A DNA stretch of 64,000 nt from Alkalibacterium sp049389645 (GCF_049389645.1 NZ_CP186540.1:186001-250000), one strand, 5' to 3'. Positions 43,926-53,728 are shown, numbered from the stretch's first letter. Translations and numbers: made by a program. The notes: generated by a model not told the origin, from the letters alone.

Positions 43926-45968
43926 CTAGTCATTTGGAGAAATATCTGATTCTTCCATAATAACTTCTCCGTTTCGTACAACGCGATAACTCGCTTTGTT
44001 CCCCTCTTCAATACTAAAAGAAATAACTTCTGAAGTATCTTCATGGATATCAAACTCACGGTAAACGTCATCAAACGAGTTTTCAGCATCATTTACATAT
44101 ATTTCAATTATATTTGGTTCACTTTCTGCCTCTTCTGGTTCAGGTTCAGGTTCGCCTTCTTCATCTGCAGACTTTTCTTCATCTATAGGCTCTTCTTCAT
44201 CCGTTTCAGCATCGGTTTCAGCATCATCTTGGGTATCGACATATTCAATAATTATTTCTTTAAAGAATGATACAAATTCTGGTTCTTCTGGTCCTGTAGA
44301 GAAGACAACAGAAATACGTGATCCGTTGTATACGACCGATCCCGGTTCGGGAGACTGACTTGCGACTTGCCCTTCGGGAATCGTCCCGTGAGGTTCACGC
44401 GTTATCGTTACAGATAGATTATAATCATCGGCGTATCTTTCCACACCTTCTGGAGAATACCCCGTTAGATTAATTAAATTGTGCCCTGCTGGCCCTTCGC
44501 TTACAGTTAATACAATAGTTGTATCGCTGGGAATAACTTCTTCCCCTGGTTCAATGCTTTGAGAAACAATATGTCCCTCTGGTACAGCATCGTCGTTCTC
44601 ATCTTCTCTTTCTACAGTAAAACCTAACTCTGTCAATTCAGCTCGGACATCTTCGTACACTTTTTCTTCATAGCTATCGATTGTTACGGGTGTTTTACCG
44701 AGACTAATATATAAATTTACTGCACCAGCTTCTCTTAAAACAGAGTTTGCGTTAGGGTTCGTTCGTATAATTAGACCTGTCCCAATTTCTTCATGATTCT
44801 GTTCAATCGTTTCCCCTAAACTCAGGTTGAGATTCACTAATTCACTTTCTGCTTCTTCAATCGTCATTCCTTGAAGATCAGGCACCTGTACTTCTTTAGG
44901 CTGGGTCAAGATGAAAAACAAAATACCCATTACTGACACAATAAGAACGGCAATAATCATCAACAGTATTTTTTTCCGTTTGCTCGATTTAGCCGATTCT
45001 GATCGGTTAGTATTATTTTTTGAATTTCCATTCTTTTCCTTAGCTGTAGATGATGGATTTTCAGATGCTTCAGGTGTTGCTATGGGTGTGATCACTCGCG
45101 TTTTATCATCAACAATATCTGCAGGAACGAATTTATCTTCATCAGCTCGACTTGGTAAAAGAGCTTTTTTTAAATCCTCTTTCATTTGATATACCGATTG
45201 ATAGCGATGTATCGGGTCTTTTGCAGTTGCTTTTAAAACGACATTTTCCAGCGCTTGAGGCAACGAGGAATCTTTTTCTCTAAGCGAAGGCATTTCATTC
45301 TGGAAATGTTTAAGGGCAATAGATACAGCCGATTCTCCGTCAAAAGGAACATCTCCTGTGAGCAGTTCATATAACAATATACCAAGCGAATAGATATCCG
45401 ACTGTTTAGTGGCCATACTACCTCTAGCCTGTTCTGGCGAGATATAATGCACAGAACCTAGAAGCGAATTTGTTTGTGTAATTGAGTTTTCAGACAAAGC
45501 TACAGCTATACCAAAATCAGTAATTTTAACTGTTTCGTCGTGGTCAATTAAAACATTTTGAGGTTTAAGATCTCTGTGAATGATATTGTGTCTGTGTGCA
45601 TATTCCACAGCTTCTAGGATTTGGTTCATGATTTTCACGGTTTTTTTATATGGAATGGGTTTATGCTCTTTAATGTATTCCTTTAAATCATAGCCTTCAA
45701 CGTATTCCATCACAATATAAGGCGTTTCATCTTCTCCAACATCGACCACATCAACTATATTTGCATGGAGTAACTCTGTTGTAGATAACGCTTCTCTTTT
45801 AAACCTCCGGATACTAGCCTCATCCTCGTGGAAATTGTAAGCCATCAGCTTGACAGCGACTTGACGTTCCAGGATTAGATCTTCCGCTAAAAAAACTTTA
45901 GCCATCCCGCCTGAACCTATTTCTCTAATAAGTTTATAGCGATTACTTATTCTTTCACCGACTTTCAT
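43926..45968 (-). CDS. prkC: PASTA-domain Ser/Thr protein kinase PrkC (StkP/PknB type)
   Basis: The 680-residue membrane kinase controls wall synthesis and growth. The kinase domain (about 10-270) has GSGGMAKVF, Lys40, HRDLKPQNVL and DFGIA. A transmembrane helix (about 333-355) is followed by three PASTA repeats (about 360-430, 430-498, 500-565) that sense muropeptides or lipid II. A further acidic region (about 590-625) and a small C-terminal domain of about 60 residues follow, beyond the usual PASTA end. The ATG comes directly after the prpC stop, with AAGGAGG from the prpC end as binding site. Confidence 0.95.
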   Translation of the reverse strand: MKVGERISNRYKLIREIGSGGMAKVFLAEDLILERQVAVKLMAYNFHEDEASIRRFKREALSTTELLHANIVDVVDVGEDETPYIVMEYVEGYDLKEYIKEHKPIPYKKTVKIMNQILEAVEYAHRHNIIHRDLKPQNVLIDHDETVKITDFGIAVALSENSITQTNSLLGSVHYISPEQARGSMATKQSDIYSLGILLYELLTGDVPFDGESAVSIALKHFQNEMPSLREKDSSLPQALENVVLKATAKDPIHRYQSVYQMKEDLKKALLPSRADEDKFVPADIVDDKTRVITPIATPEASENPSSTAKEKNGNSKNNTNRSESAKSSKRKKILLMIIAVLIVSVMGILFFILTQPKEVQVPDLQGMTIEEAESELVNLNLSLGETIEQNHEEIGTGLIIRTNPNANSVLREAGAVNLYISLGKTPVTIDSYEEKVYEDVRAELTELGFTVEREDENDDAVPEGHIVSQSIEPGEEVIPSDTTIVLTVSEGPAGHNLINLTGYSPEGVERYADDYNLSVTITREPHGTIPEGQVASQSPEPGSVVYNGSRISVVFSTGPEEPEFVSFFKEIIIEYVDTQDDAETDAETDEEEPIDEEKSADEEGEPEPEPEEAESEPNIIEIYVNDAENSFDDVYREFDIHEDTSEVISFSIEEGNKASYRVVRNGEVIMEESDISPND

Positions 45969-46727
45969 CTATTTACCCTCCTTTCCTTCACTATTCGCAT
46001 TAAAGTTGTTATCCATTAAACAAACCGTAATATTATCTGTGGATCCATTCCGTAACGCGTTCTCGATCAGTATATTGCCTCTGTCATTTATGGAACGCTT
46101 GCTTGTTAAAATACTACTTATCAAATCGTTTTCCACTCCGTTTGAAAGTCCATCTGAACACAACATGAGAATCGAATCATCGGCTTTTTCAAAAACGAAA
46201 AAGTCAATTTCAACTTTATTGAAAACACCTAACGAACGTGTCAATGTGTGTCGTTGACGGTGATTTTTTGCTTCCTCTTCCGAAATTTCACCTTTAAGTC
46301 TCAGCTCGTTCGCGAATGTATGATCTTCAGTGAGCAATGTCAATTCTTTCCGACTAAAGTGATACGCTCGACTATCTCCAACGTTACCAACGATAATTTC
46401 ATTATTTATATAAGCAGCCGCGACAATGGTCGTTCCCATTCCGTCTAAGTCATTGTATGACTTAGCTACTCTATATATTCTTTGATTTTCTAAATTTATA
46501 TGCTGATCGAGCCACTTTATTGCTTCGTCACTGTCCCTAAAAGATGTTTCTAACCAGTGGTTACCTATTTGTAGAACGGCCATTTCACTTGCAATATCGC
46601 CCGCTTTATGACCACCCATGCCATCGCATAAAACAGCTATCAGTTGGTTTTCTTTATTTAAAAATGTCTCAACGTAATCTTGATTACTTGAACGCTTACC
46701 AATAAGTGTCTTCTTAAAAATATCCAG
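45969..46727 (-). CDS. prpC: PP2C-type Ser/Thr phosphatase PrpC (PhpP/Stp), apparent CTG start
   Basis: PrpC removes phosphates placed by PrkC. Metal-binding motifs are all present: RSSNQD near the N-terminus, CDGMGGHKAGDIAS, GDSRAY, CSDGLSN and STDNITV. The first in-frame ATG (46619) falls inside the GMGGH motif and would delete the NQD motif. Reading upstream, the frame stays open to a TGA, and the only plausible start is CTG 46727, nine bases after AGGAG. This gives 252 residues, matching PhpP and B. subtilis PrpC (254). It precedes prkC with no gap between the stop and the next ATG. Confidence 0.92.
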   Translation of the reverse strand: MDIFKKTLIGKRSSNQDYVETFLNKENQLIAVLCDGMGGHKAGDIASEMAVLQIGNHWLETSFRDSDEAIKWLDQHINLENQRIYRVAKSYNDLDGMGTTIVAAAYINNEIIVGNVGDSRAYHFSRKELTLLTEDHTFANELRLKGEISEEEAKNHRQRHTLTRSLGVFNKVEIDFFVFEKADDSILMLCSDGLSNGVENDLISSILTSKRSINDRGNILIENALRNGSTDNITVCLMDNNFNANSEGKEGK

Positions 46728-46777
46728 TTTTACTCACTCCTGCTTAACTATTATTAATAACTACTATGTAAAGGTGA

Positions 46778-46816
46778 AAACGAAAGACATTCCATCATCC
46801 GTTTCCACTTTCGTTT
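46778..46816 (-). terminator. Hairpin between rsmB and prpC
   Basis: AAACGAAAG and CTTTCGTTT form a nine-pair stem right after the rsmB stop, followed on the minus strand by TTTC. The short T run suggests partial termination, so prpC and prkC may be expressed below rsmB level or from their own promoter. Confidence 0.45.
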
Positions 46817-46817
46817 A

Positions 46818-48167
46818 TTACTGTTTAATTAGACTGGCTATGAAAAATCCGTCAGTATCAAAATAGTGAGGGTACAAATTAACATACCCTTCTTTAGAAA
46901 GTTGCACGACCCCTTTATGGGTATAGACAGGTTCAACTTTAAAATCAGTATTATCTCGCAAAAAACTTTCAATCACTTCATTGTTTTCTTTTAATGTAAT
47001 TGTACAGGTGCTGTAGAGCAATCGTCCACCTTTTTTCAATAGGGGAGCAACATTGTTTAATATATCTAATTGTACTTTTTGTAGTGAAAAGACATCCTCA
47101 ATCGATTTTTGATACCTAATGTCCGGTTTTCGCCTCATAAGACCCAGACCCGAACAAGGGGCATCCACGAGTATCTTATCAAACGTTTGACTTGCAAATA
47201 CTTCCGTGCTTTTTCTAGCATCTAATACTTTGGTTTCAATAAGCCCAGAAACACCTAAACGCTCAGCATTCTCATGTATTTTCCCCAACTTATTTTCGTG
47301 TAAATCAACTGCCACAATAGCCCCTTCTGATTCATTTAAATAAGTGGCCATATGTGTCGTTTTTCCACCAGGAGCAGCACACGCGTCTAGTATTCTATCC
47401 GATCCATCAATTTGCATAGCTTCTGCTACAAGCATGGAACTCTCATCCTGAACAGTTATGATCCCTTTTTCAAACAAATCAGATTGCACAGGTAAGCCAT
47501 TTTCACAAATCAATCCATCTTTTGCTATTTCACTTTTTCTTACTTTGAACCCTTCTTGACCCAGTTGTTCGATGACGTCATCCATAGCCTTCATTGTTGT
47601 ATTGACACGCAGACTTACTTTAGCTCGTTTGGATAAGGACTGGGCAATTTTTTCAGTTTCTTCTTTTCCAACTTCTTCAATTAATAGTTCAATTATCCAT
47701 TTTGGGTAACTGTGTTTGATTGAAAGATAAGTCACCGGATCAGTGATATCTTCTGGAGAACGAACCCCTTGTCTGTCAATACTCCTTAGAACGCCATTTA
47801 CAAAACCGGAAATCCCTTTATGACCTCTTGCTTTTGCAATACGAACGGCTTCATTCACACTCGCATGAGTCGGAACTTTATCAAGCTGTGTCATCTGGTA
47901 CAAAGATAGACGAAGTAGTTGTTTAACCCAATTCTCTACTTTTTTGGGTTGTTTGATAAACGGTTCAAGCTGGTAATCCAATAACAGTTTATTTTGAATG
48001 ACCCCATAAACAAGTTCTGTCAATAGTCCCCTATCTTTATCTGATAACTGATGGTTATTTACTGCTTCACTCAACAAGAGATTGCTGAACGAATGATTCT
48101 TTTCTATCTTTTCCAATATGGTAACCGCAATATAGCGGCTGCTATTTTTCAAGTTTGTTTTCGTCAA
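46818..48167 (-). CDS. rsmB: 16S rRNA (cytosine-967) methyltransferase RsmB
   Basis: RsmB methylates C967 of 16S rRNA. The 449-residue protein has an N-terminal NusB-like RNA-binding domain (1-140), then the SAM-dependent domain with ACAAPGGKTTHMA, the Cys pair in DAPCSGLGLMRRKPD and YSTCTITLKENN. The start is TTG 48167, eight bases after GAGGGA; it overlaps fmt by 26 bases, so the binding site lies inside fmt. Confidence 0.94.
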   Translation of the reverse strand: MTKTNLKNSSRYIAVTILEKIEKNHSFSNLLLSEAVNNHQLSDKDRGLLTELVYGVIQNKLLLDYQLEPFIKQPKKVENWVKQLLRLSLYQMTQLDKVPTHASVNEAVRIAKARGHKGISGFVNGVLRSIDRQGVRSPEDITDPVTYLSIKHSYPKWIIELLIEEVGKEETEKIAQSLSKRAKVSLRVNTTMKAMDDVIEQLGQEGFKVRKSEIAKDGLICENGLPVQSDLFEKGIITVQDESSMLVAEAMQIDGSDRILDACAAPGGKTTHMATYLNESEGAIVAVDLHENKLGKIHENAERLGVSGLIETKVLDARKSTEVFASQTFDKILVDAPCSGLGLMRRKPDIRYQKSIEDVFSLQKVQLDILNNVAPLLKKGGRLLYSTCTITLKENNEVIESFLRDNTDFKVEPVYTHKGVVQLSKEGYVNLYPHYFDTDGFFIASLIKQ

Positions 48168-49104
48168 AGCGCATTCCCTCTTCTAAATAATTTAGTGCCC
48201 CTGCTAAGAAGTCTTTTATCTGCATCTTGGGTTTCCCAAAAGGTTGAACTTCTTTAAGCGAAAGAGCTGTTTGGTTCTCACATTTTACAATACATTCATT
48301 CTTGTTTAACTTGATGATCGTTCCAGGTTTTTCATCGTTAGTTACTTTTAGCGTGTCAGCTTTCCATATTTTAAAGCGTTCACCGTTAAAAAAAGTATAC
48401 GCTCCTGGAAAGGGGTTCATCCCTCTGATTTTGTTGCTTATTTGTTCAGCTGATTGTGACCATTCTATTTTTTCTTCTGATGGCTTGATCATTGGTGCGT
48501 AGGTAACCTCTGACTCATTTTGTTTTTCTGGCTTGATCTCCCGGTCAAAAACATGCGGTAATGTATCCATCAAAAGATCCCTGCCTAATATACTCAGTTT
48601 CGTAAATAAGCTCCCTACTGTATCGGTATTTTCTATAGTTAGATGTCTCTGAGATATAATATCTCCTGCATCCATTTCTTTTTCCATATACATTATCGTC
48701 ACGCCCGTTTCTGCTTCTCCATTGATCAAGGCATAATGGATCGGTGCTGCACCTCTATATTTAGGCAACAATGATGCATGCACATTAATGGCTTTGAATT
48801 TTGGCGTATGCAGGAGTGACGTTGGTACATATTGTCCGTATGCAGCTGTAATTACTAAATCAGGATTCAACTCTAATACTGCTTTCAGTTCATCACTTCC
48901 GGACAGTTTTTCAGGTTGAAAAACAGGAATGTTATATTCCATTGCTTTTTCTTTGACTGGCGTGGCTGTTAACTGTTTTTTTCTGCCGACTTTTCTGTCT
49001 GGCTGGGTCACAACAGCGCTCACTTCGCATAAATCACTATTAGCTAAAGCTTCTAAAATAGGCACTGAAAATGCTGGTGTTCCCATAAAAATCACTTTAT
49101 ACAT
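48142..49104 (-). CDS. fmt: Methionyl-tRNA formyltransferase
   Basis: Fmt formylates initiator Met-tRNA using 10-formyl-THF. The 320-residue protein shows VIFMGTPAFSVP, the catalytic INVHASLLPKYRGAAPIHYA (Asn, His) and the later Asp of MDAGDI. Its C-terminal domain binds tRNA. GAGGAA lies six bases before the ATG. It lies between priA and rsmB; the def gene that often sits beside fmt is not here. Confidence 0.96.
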   Translation of the reverse strand: MYKVIFMGTPAFSVPILEALANSDLCEVSAVVTQPDRKVGRKKQLTATPVKEKAMEYNIPVFQPEKLSGSDELKAVLELNPDLVITAAYGQYVPTSLLHTPKFKAINVHASLLPKYRGAAPIHYALINGEAETGVTIMYMEKEMDAGDIISQRHLTIENTDTVGSLFTKLSILGRDLLMDTLPHVFDREIKPEKQNESEVTYAPMIKPSEEKIEWSQSAEQISNKIRGMNPFPGAYTFFNGERFKIWKADTLKVTNDEKPGTIIKLNKNECIVKCENQTALSLKEVQPFGKPKMQIKDFLAGALNYLEEGMRFDENKLEK

Positions 49105-49120
49105 TCGCTATTCCTCGTTT

Positions 49121-51535
49121 CTAAATGAAATCTAAAGGCTGATAATCAATAGATATAAATATGCCTTTAGCCTGTTCTTTCTGTGTGTCCTGTAACAAGT
49201 CATGTATTTTTTGAGTTAATTTAGCTTCTTCTTTATACTTGATCAAAACCTGAAAATGATACCGGTTGTGCGTCCGGGCAATAGACTTTGGCGTCGGCCC
49301 CAATACAATCGCTCTGTCAGATAAAGCCGGACGAATATAATCAGTATATTGACTGATTTTTTTAGCGGCCGTCATTTCGTTTTCATGACTCACGGAAATT
49401 TTAAGCAGGAAGTAATACGGACTATATTCACTTAAATGTCTTAGGTGCATTTCTCTTTTATAAAAAGCATCATAATCATGTTTTTTGGCGTATTGTATAG
49501 CATAATGCTCAGGATTGTAAGACTGAACAATCACTTTGCCTTCTTTTTCTCCCCGACCGGACCGTCCACTCACCTGAGTTAATAACTGGAACGTTTTTTC
49601 TGCGGACCGAAAGTCGGGCAAGCCTAATGCCGTATCTGCATTAATGACGCCTACTAAGGTCACTTCTGGAAAATCCAAACCTTTAGCAATCATTTGTGTA
49701 CCAAGCAGTATATCAGCTTCTTTTTTTTCAAATTTATTAAACAATTTCTCGTGCGCGCCTTTTTTCCTTGTCGTATCCACATCCATACGAATGATCCTTG
49801 ATTGTGGAAGCAAGGTTTTGAGTTCTTCTTCTACTTTTTGTGTGCCGGTCCCATAGTATCGGATCGATCGGCTATCACACTTCGAACATTTTTTGGGGAT
49901 CCCTTCTTCATGCCCACAATAATGACATTTCATCGTCTTGGTATCCATGTGCAGCGTTTGAGAGATATCACAGTTAGGACATTCCAGTACATAACCACAA
50001 TCCCGGCACATCACGAAGGAAGAATAGCCTCGTCTGTTCAATAATAACACCGATTGTTCTTTCCGCTCAATTCTATCAGCTAAAGCTTTTAGTAGTGATT
50101 CGGAAAATATTGAATGATTCCCTTTTTTTGCTTCGTCTCTCATGTCAATAACATCCACTTCTGGCATAGGATGATTGTTCACACGCTTGTTCAATTCCAA
50201 CAAAGTATAAACACCTTTGGTTGCACGCGCGCGTGATTCCAAAGAAGGTGTCGCACTACCTAAAACAACGGGACAAGCATGGTATTCCCCTCGCCAAATA
50301 GCGACATCTCTCGCATGATATTTGGGGAATTCTTCTTGCTTGTAAGTCGTTTCGTGTTCTTCATCAATTATAATGATACCAATATTTTTTAACGGTGCAA
50401 AGATGCTCGAGCGGGCACCGACAACGACTTTGGCTTCTTCTTTTTCAATTTTACGCCATTCATCGTACTTCTCGCCTTTAGATAACCCACTGTGTAAAAC
50501 AGCTACTTGATCACCAAATCGACTCTTGAATCGGTGGACCATTTGAGGTGTCAAAGCAATCTCTGGTACAAGCATGAGCGCCCCTTTGCCTTCATCTAGG
50601 ACTTCAGCAATCGTTTGTAAATAGACCTCTGTTTTGCCACTCCCAGTGACCCCTTTGAGAAGATACACGTCATGATGGTGGTCTTTTATTGATTGATTTA
50701 TTTTATCAAAGGCATCCGTCTGCTCTAGCGTCAAAGACATGGCGTTCGTTTGTTCAAATTCAGTAGAAGCAAATGGATCTCGGTATACTTCTTCATCAAA
50801 AACTTCACACCATCCCTTTTTCGCTCCTGCCTGAACTGTCGAAGAGGAAACGTCCCATTCTTTTAATTCTGTGTAAGACAATGAAGACGCTATATCCATA
50901 GACTGCAGGATATCAAGGAACAGCTTTTGCTTGTTTGCATTTGATCGAATCTCTGCTTTTATTTCTTCATACTCTTCAAAACCAAGCAGCGCTTTTACTT
51001 TTTTCACTTTTTTCACTGCTGCTCTATCACTTACATCATATTCAATTTCAACTTTATCTTGTTTTTCCAACTGAATGATTTGGCTTAAAATGTTCTGTTT
51101 CTCAGCTTCTTCCCAACTCATTTCATCTTTACCTTTAAAGACATCCCATAAAAAAGATTCTGGAATTTCATCCACAATCCTGATTATTTTGCTGTATTTA
51201 GCCCGCATCACTGCAGGGAGCATGGTTTGATAACACTTCACTTGAAAACTGAAGGTCTGATGTGACAAATATTGACCCAAGCTAACCAACTCTTGAGTTA
51301 AAACTGGGTAACTATCCATCAATGACTCGATAGCTTTTAATTCCATTTCAGTTGATTCCTGATCAATAATTCCAACGACAAATCCCTGTACTTTTCTCGA
51401 TCCATTCCCAAAAGGAACGACCACACGCATACCCGGTTCAATGATCGTTAAAAATTCTTCCGGTATACTATACGAGTATGGCTTGTTTGTCTGTAAAGTG
51501 GGGACATCCACTATGATATTTGCAACTAGAGACAT
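49121..51535 (-). CDS. priA: Primosomal protein N' (replication restart helicase PriA)
   Basis: PriA reloads the replisome at repaired forks. The 804-residue protein has the N-terminal 3'-DNA-binding domain, Walker A GVTGSGKTEVY, DEEH box (IIDEEHETTYK), eight cysteines of two zinc sites (CRDCGYVLECPNC ... CHYCGH ... CSKC) and helicase motifs V-VI ending QVSGRSGRG. AAGGAG lies seven bases before the ATG. It follows coaBC, as in Bacillus. Confidence 0.96.
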   Translation of the reverse strand: MSLVANIIVDVPTLQTNKPYSYSIPEEFLTIIEPGMRVVVPFGNGSRKVQGFVVGIIDQESTEMELKAIESLMDSYPVLTQELVSLGQYLSHQTFSFQVKCYQTMLPAVMRAKYSKIIRIVDEIPESFLWDVFKGKDEMSWEEAEKQNILSQIIQLEKQDKVEIEYDVSDRAAVKKVKKVKALLGFEEYEEIKAEIRSNANKQKLFLDILQSMDIASSLSYTELKEWDVSSSTVQAGAKKGWCEVFDEEVYRDPFASTEFEQTNAMSLTLEQTDAFDKINQSIKDHHHDVYLLKGVTGSGKTEVYLQTIAEVLDEGKGALMLVPEIALTPQMVHRFKSRFGDQVAVLHSGLSKGEKYDEWRKIEKEEAKVVVGARSSIFAPLKNIGIIIIDEEHETTYKQEEFPKYHARDVAIWRGEYHACPVVLGSATPSLESRARATKGVYTLLELNKRVNNHPMPEVDVIDMRDEAKKGNHSIFSESLLKALADRIERKEQSVLLLNRRGYSSFVMCRDCGYVLECPNCDISQTLHMDTKTMKCHYCGHEEGIPKKCSKCDSRSIRYYGTGTQKVEEELKTLLPQSRIIRMDVDTTRKKGAHEKLFNKFEKKEADILLGTQMIAKGLDFPEVTLVGVINADTALGLPDFRSAEKTFQLLTQVSGRSGRGEKEGKVIVQSYNPEHYAIQYAKKHDYDAFYKREMHLRHLSEYSPYYFLLKISVSHENEMTAAKKISQYTDYIRPALSDRAIVLGPTPKSIARTHNRYHFQVLIKYKEEAKLTQKIHDLLQDTQKEQAKGIFISIDYQPLDFI

Positions 51536-51548
51536 GTGTCATCTCCTT

Positions 51549-52748
51549 TTAATTTATAAATTCTGTGATCCATTCTATAATGTCTTTGGCTATCTCTTTT
51601 TTCTCTTTCAGCTGAATTGTCTGCGGATCACTTTGGTGACTGATAAAGGTCACTTCATTTTCATCAACATCGAAACCTCGATCGCTTTTTCCGACTTCAT
51701 TAGCGACGATCAAATCTACCTTTTTTTCCACTAATTTCTTTTTCGCGTACTCCGCCAGATTTTCCGTTTCAGCAGCAAAACCGACAAGGCACTGGGATGG
51801 ACGTTTACGTTTGCCCATCTCACTCAGAATATCGGGGGTTTTTTTGAGTTTCAAGATCAAGTGTTCTTGCTTTTTCATCTTTTGATTGTAATTCGTTTCC
51901 GGTGTGTAATCAGATACAGCCGCTGCCATAATCAAAGCATCACTGGCATCGAATACTTTTGACACCGCCTCATACATTTCATTTGCCGACTCCACACGTT
52001 CAACTCTAATATTTGAAGAAACAGGCAACGAACTAGCAGTAATCAGAGTCACTTGAGCGCCTTTTTCCCAGGCGGCCTCTGCGACTGCATGTCCCATTTT
52101 GCCTGATGAGTCATTAGATATGAAACGCACTGGGTCTATACGTTCTTTGGTGCCTCCCGCAGTGACTACTATAGACTTCCCTTCAAGAGGCAGGTCACTG
52201 CTTGACTGACGTAGAAACAGGCCTAATTCATCGATGATACGTGATTGTTCAGGAAACCGCCCTTTTCCAGAATAACCTTCAGCCAAAAAACCTTCATCCG
52301 GATCCATGACATATACTGATCTCCCACGCAATGTTTCGATATTATCCTGGGTTGCCTGATTCTCAAACATATGATGATTCATTGTCGGGATAGTAAATAT
52401 GGGACAAGTGGTTGCCAACAAGGCTGTGCTAACAAAATCATCTGCCATGCCATACGCCATTTTGGCTAGTGTATTAGCTGTGAGCGGGGCAACGATGGCA
52501 ACATCTGCCCAATCTGCAAAATGAATATGGCTGACCTGTTCCGGATCGTTTTCTGTAAAGACATCAACATATACAGACTTTTTACTTAAAACCTGGAATG
52601 TTAAGGGAGATACAAATTGCATAGCAGACTCCGTCATAGCTACTTGAACTTCTGCTCCTAATTTAATTAATGTTCTCATCAAATCTACGACTTTGTAAAC
52701 GGCTATTCCTCCGGTAACGTACAAAGCAACCTTTTTTCCTTTTAACAT
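51549..52748 (-). CDS. coaBC: Bifunctional phosphopantothenoylcysteine synthetase/decarboxylase
   Basis: CoaBC joins cysteine to 4'-phosphopantothenate and decarboxylates the product in coenzyme A synthesis. The CoaC half (1 to about 185) is an FMN flavoprotein with VTGGIAVYK, the His of SHIHFADWAD and PTMNHHM; the CoaB half shows VTAGGTKERIDPVRFISNDSSG. Length 399 is normal. GAGGTG lies five bases before the ATG. Confidence 0.96.
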   Translation of the reverse strand: MLKGKKVALYVTGGIAVYKVVDLMRTLIKLGAEVQVAMTESAMQFVSPLTFQVLSKKSVYVDVFTENDPEQVSHIHFADWADVAIVAPLTANTLAKMAYGMADDFVSTALLATTCPIFTIPTMNHHMFENQATQDNIETLRGRSVYVMDPDEGFLAEGYSGKGRFPEQSRIIDELGLFLRQSSSDLPLEGKSIVVTAGGTKERIDPVRFISNDSSGKMGHAVAEAAWEKGAQVTLITASSLPVSSNIRVERVESANEMYEAVSKVFDASDALIMAAAVSDYTPETNYNQKMKKQEHLILKLKKTPDILSEMGKRKRPSQCLVGFAAETENLAEYAKKKLVEKKVDLIVANEVGKSDRGFDVDENEVTFISHQSDPQTIQLKEKKEIAKDIIEWITEFIN

Positions 52749-52830
52749 TTTTCACACCTCATACATCTATATATTATCAATAATTATTCATGTTATTTTA
52801 TCGATCTGTCGTTTTTTACCTACTAGAAAA

Positions 52831-52889
52831 AACCTCTGCACTTAGTATTTTAAAAGAGAGTCTCTTATAAAATACATGGAACAGAGGTT
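52831..52889 (-). terminator. Terminator of gmk-rpoZ
   Basis: AACCTCTG pairs with CAGAGGTT, and inside it GTATTTTA with TAAAATAC and GAGA with TCTC. On the minus strand the hairpin ends in six T. It begins six bases after the rpoZ stop. Confidence 0.85.
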
Positions 52890-52894
52890 GGTTT

Positions 52895-53110
52895 TTATTT
52901 TTTTTCAATGCTGTCAGGATCGATAACCAAATCTCCAGAAATTATCTCTTCTAAAGATTTTCCAACGTTTTTAACACTTTTATAGTCCTCTAACATAGGT
53001 GTAGCTTCTCCATTATGTAATTGTCTAGCTCTCTTAGCTGCTAAAATTACTAATGAATATTTTGAATCGATTTTTTCCAACAAATCATCTTGTGAAGGGT
53101 ATAATAACAT
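52895..53110 (-). CDS. rpoZ: RNA polymerase omega subunit
   Basis: The 71-residue protein matches Firmicutes omega: MLLYPSQDDLLEKIDSKYSLV (in two parts) and ILAAKRARQL, the conserved core contacting the beta' subunit. The ATG follows the gmk stop with no gap (TAAATG), and GAGGAG from the last gmk codons serves as binding site. The gmk-rpoZ-coaBC-priA order is conserved in Firmicutes. Confidence 0.94.
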   Translation of the reverse strand: MLLYPSQDDLLEKIDSKYSLVILAAKRARQLHNGEATPMLEDYKSVKNVGKSLEEIISGDLVIDPDSIEKK

Positions 53111-53728
53111 TTATTCCATCTCCTCTATTATATGTGCATATTCTTTCAAGTTTCTCGTTACTTTCAAATGCTCACTCTCAATAATGTTCCGTATTTTTCG
53201 TGCAGCATTTTCAACTGTGTCATTTTCGACCACATAGTCATAATACTGAATCAGTTTTAATTCTTCTGTAGCTTTTTTCATTCTTTTTTCGATCATTTCA
53301 TCACTATCTGTTCCACGATTCACGATACGAGAATTCAGTTCTTCCAGGTCAGGCGGGGATAGAAAGATGAAAATAGCTTCCGGCATTTTTTTTCTAACTT
53401 TTAATGCCCCTTGGACTTCGATTTCTAAAAAGACATCTCTTCCCTTGTCTAATGTCTTATTAACATATTCCATAGGCGTACCATAATAATTACCTACGTA
53501 ATTGGCATATTCAAGTAGACCATCTTCTTCGATTAATTTCTCAAATTGTTCTTTCGTTCTAAAGAAATAATCAATGCCTTCTACTTCGCCATCTCGTTTA
53601 GAACGAGTCGTCATAGATATAGAATAATCAAAGCTGTTGGAATGATTTTCAAAAATAGCTTTTCTTACTGTCCCTTTACCAACGCCTGAAGGTCCAGATA
53701 ACACAATTAGTAAACCACGATCTCCCAT
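53111..53728 (-). CDS. gmk: Guanylate kinase
   Basis: Gmk converts GMP to GDP with ATP. The 205-residue protein has the P-loop SGPSGVGKGT, the GMP-binding MTTRSKRDGEVEGIDYFF region and EIEVQGALKVR. The ATG at 53728 has GGAAGGA five to seven bases upstream; the frame is open 16 codons further but without similarity. It begins the gmk-rpoZ operon. Confidence 0.96.
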   Translation of the reverse strand: MGDRGLLIVLSGPSGVGKGTVRKAIFENHSNSFDYSISMTTRSKRDGEVEGIDYFFRTKEQFEKLIEEDGLLEYANYVGNYYGTPMEYVNKTLDKGRDVFLEIEVQGALKVRKKMPEAIFIFLSPPDLEELNSRIVNRGTDSDEMIEKRMKKATEELKLIQYYDYVVENDTVENAARKIRNIIESEHLKVTRNLKEYAHIIEEME

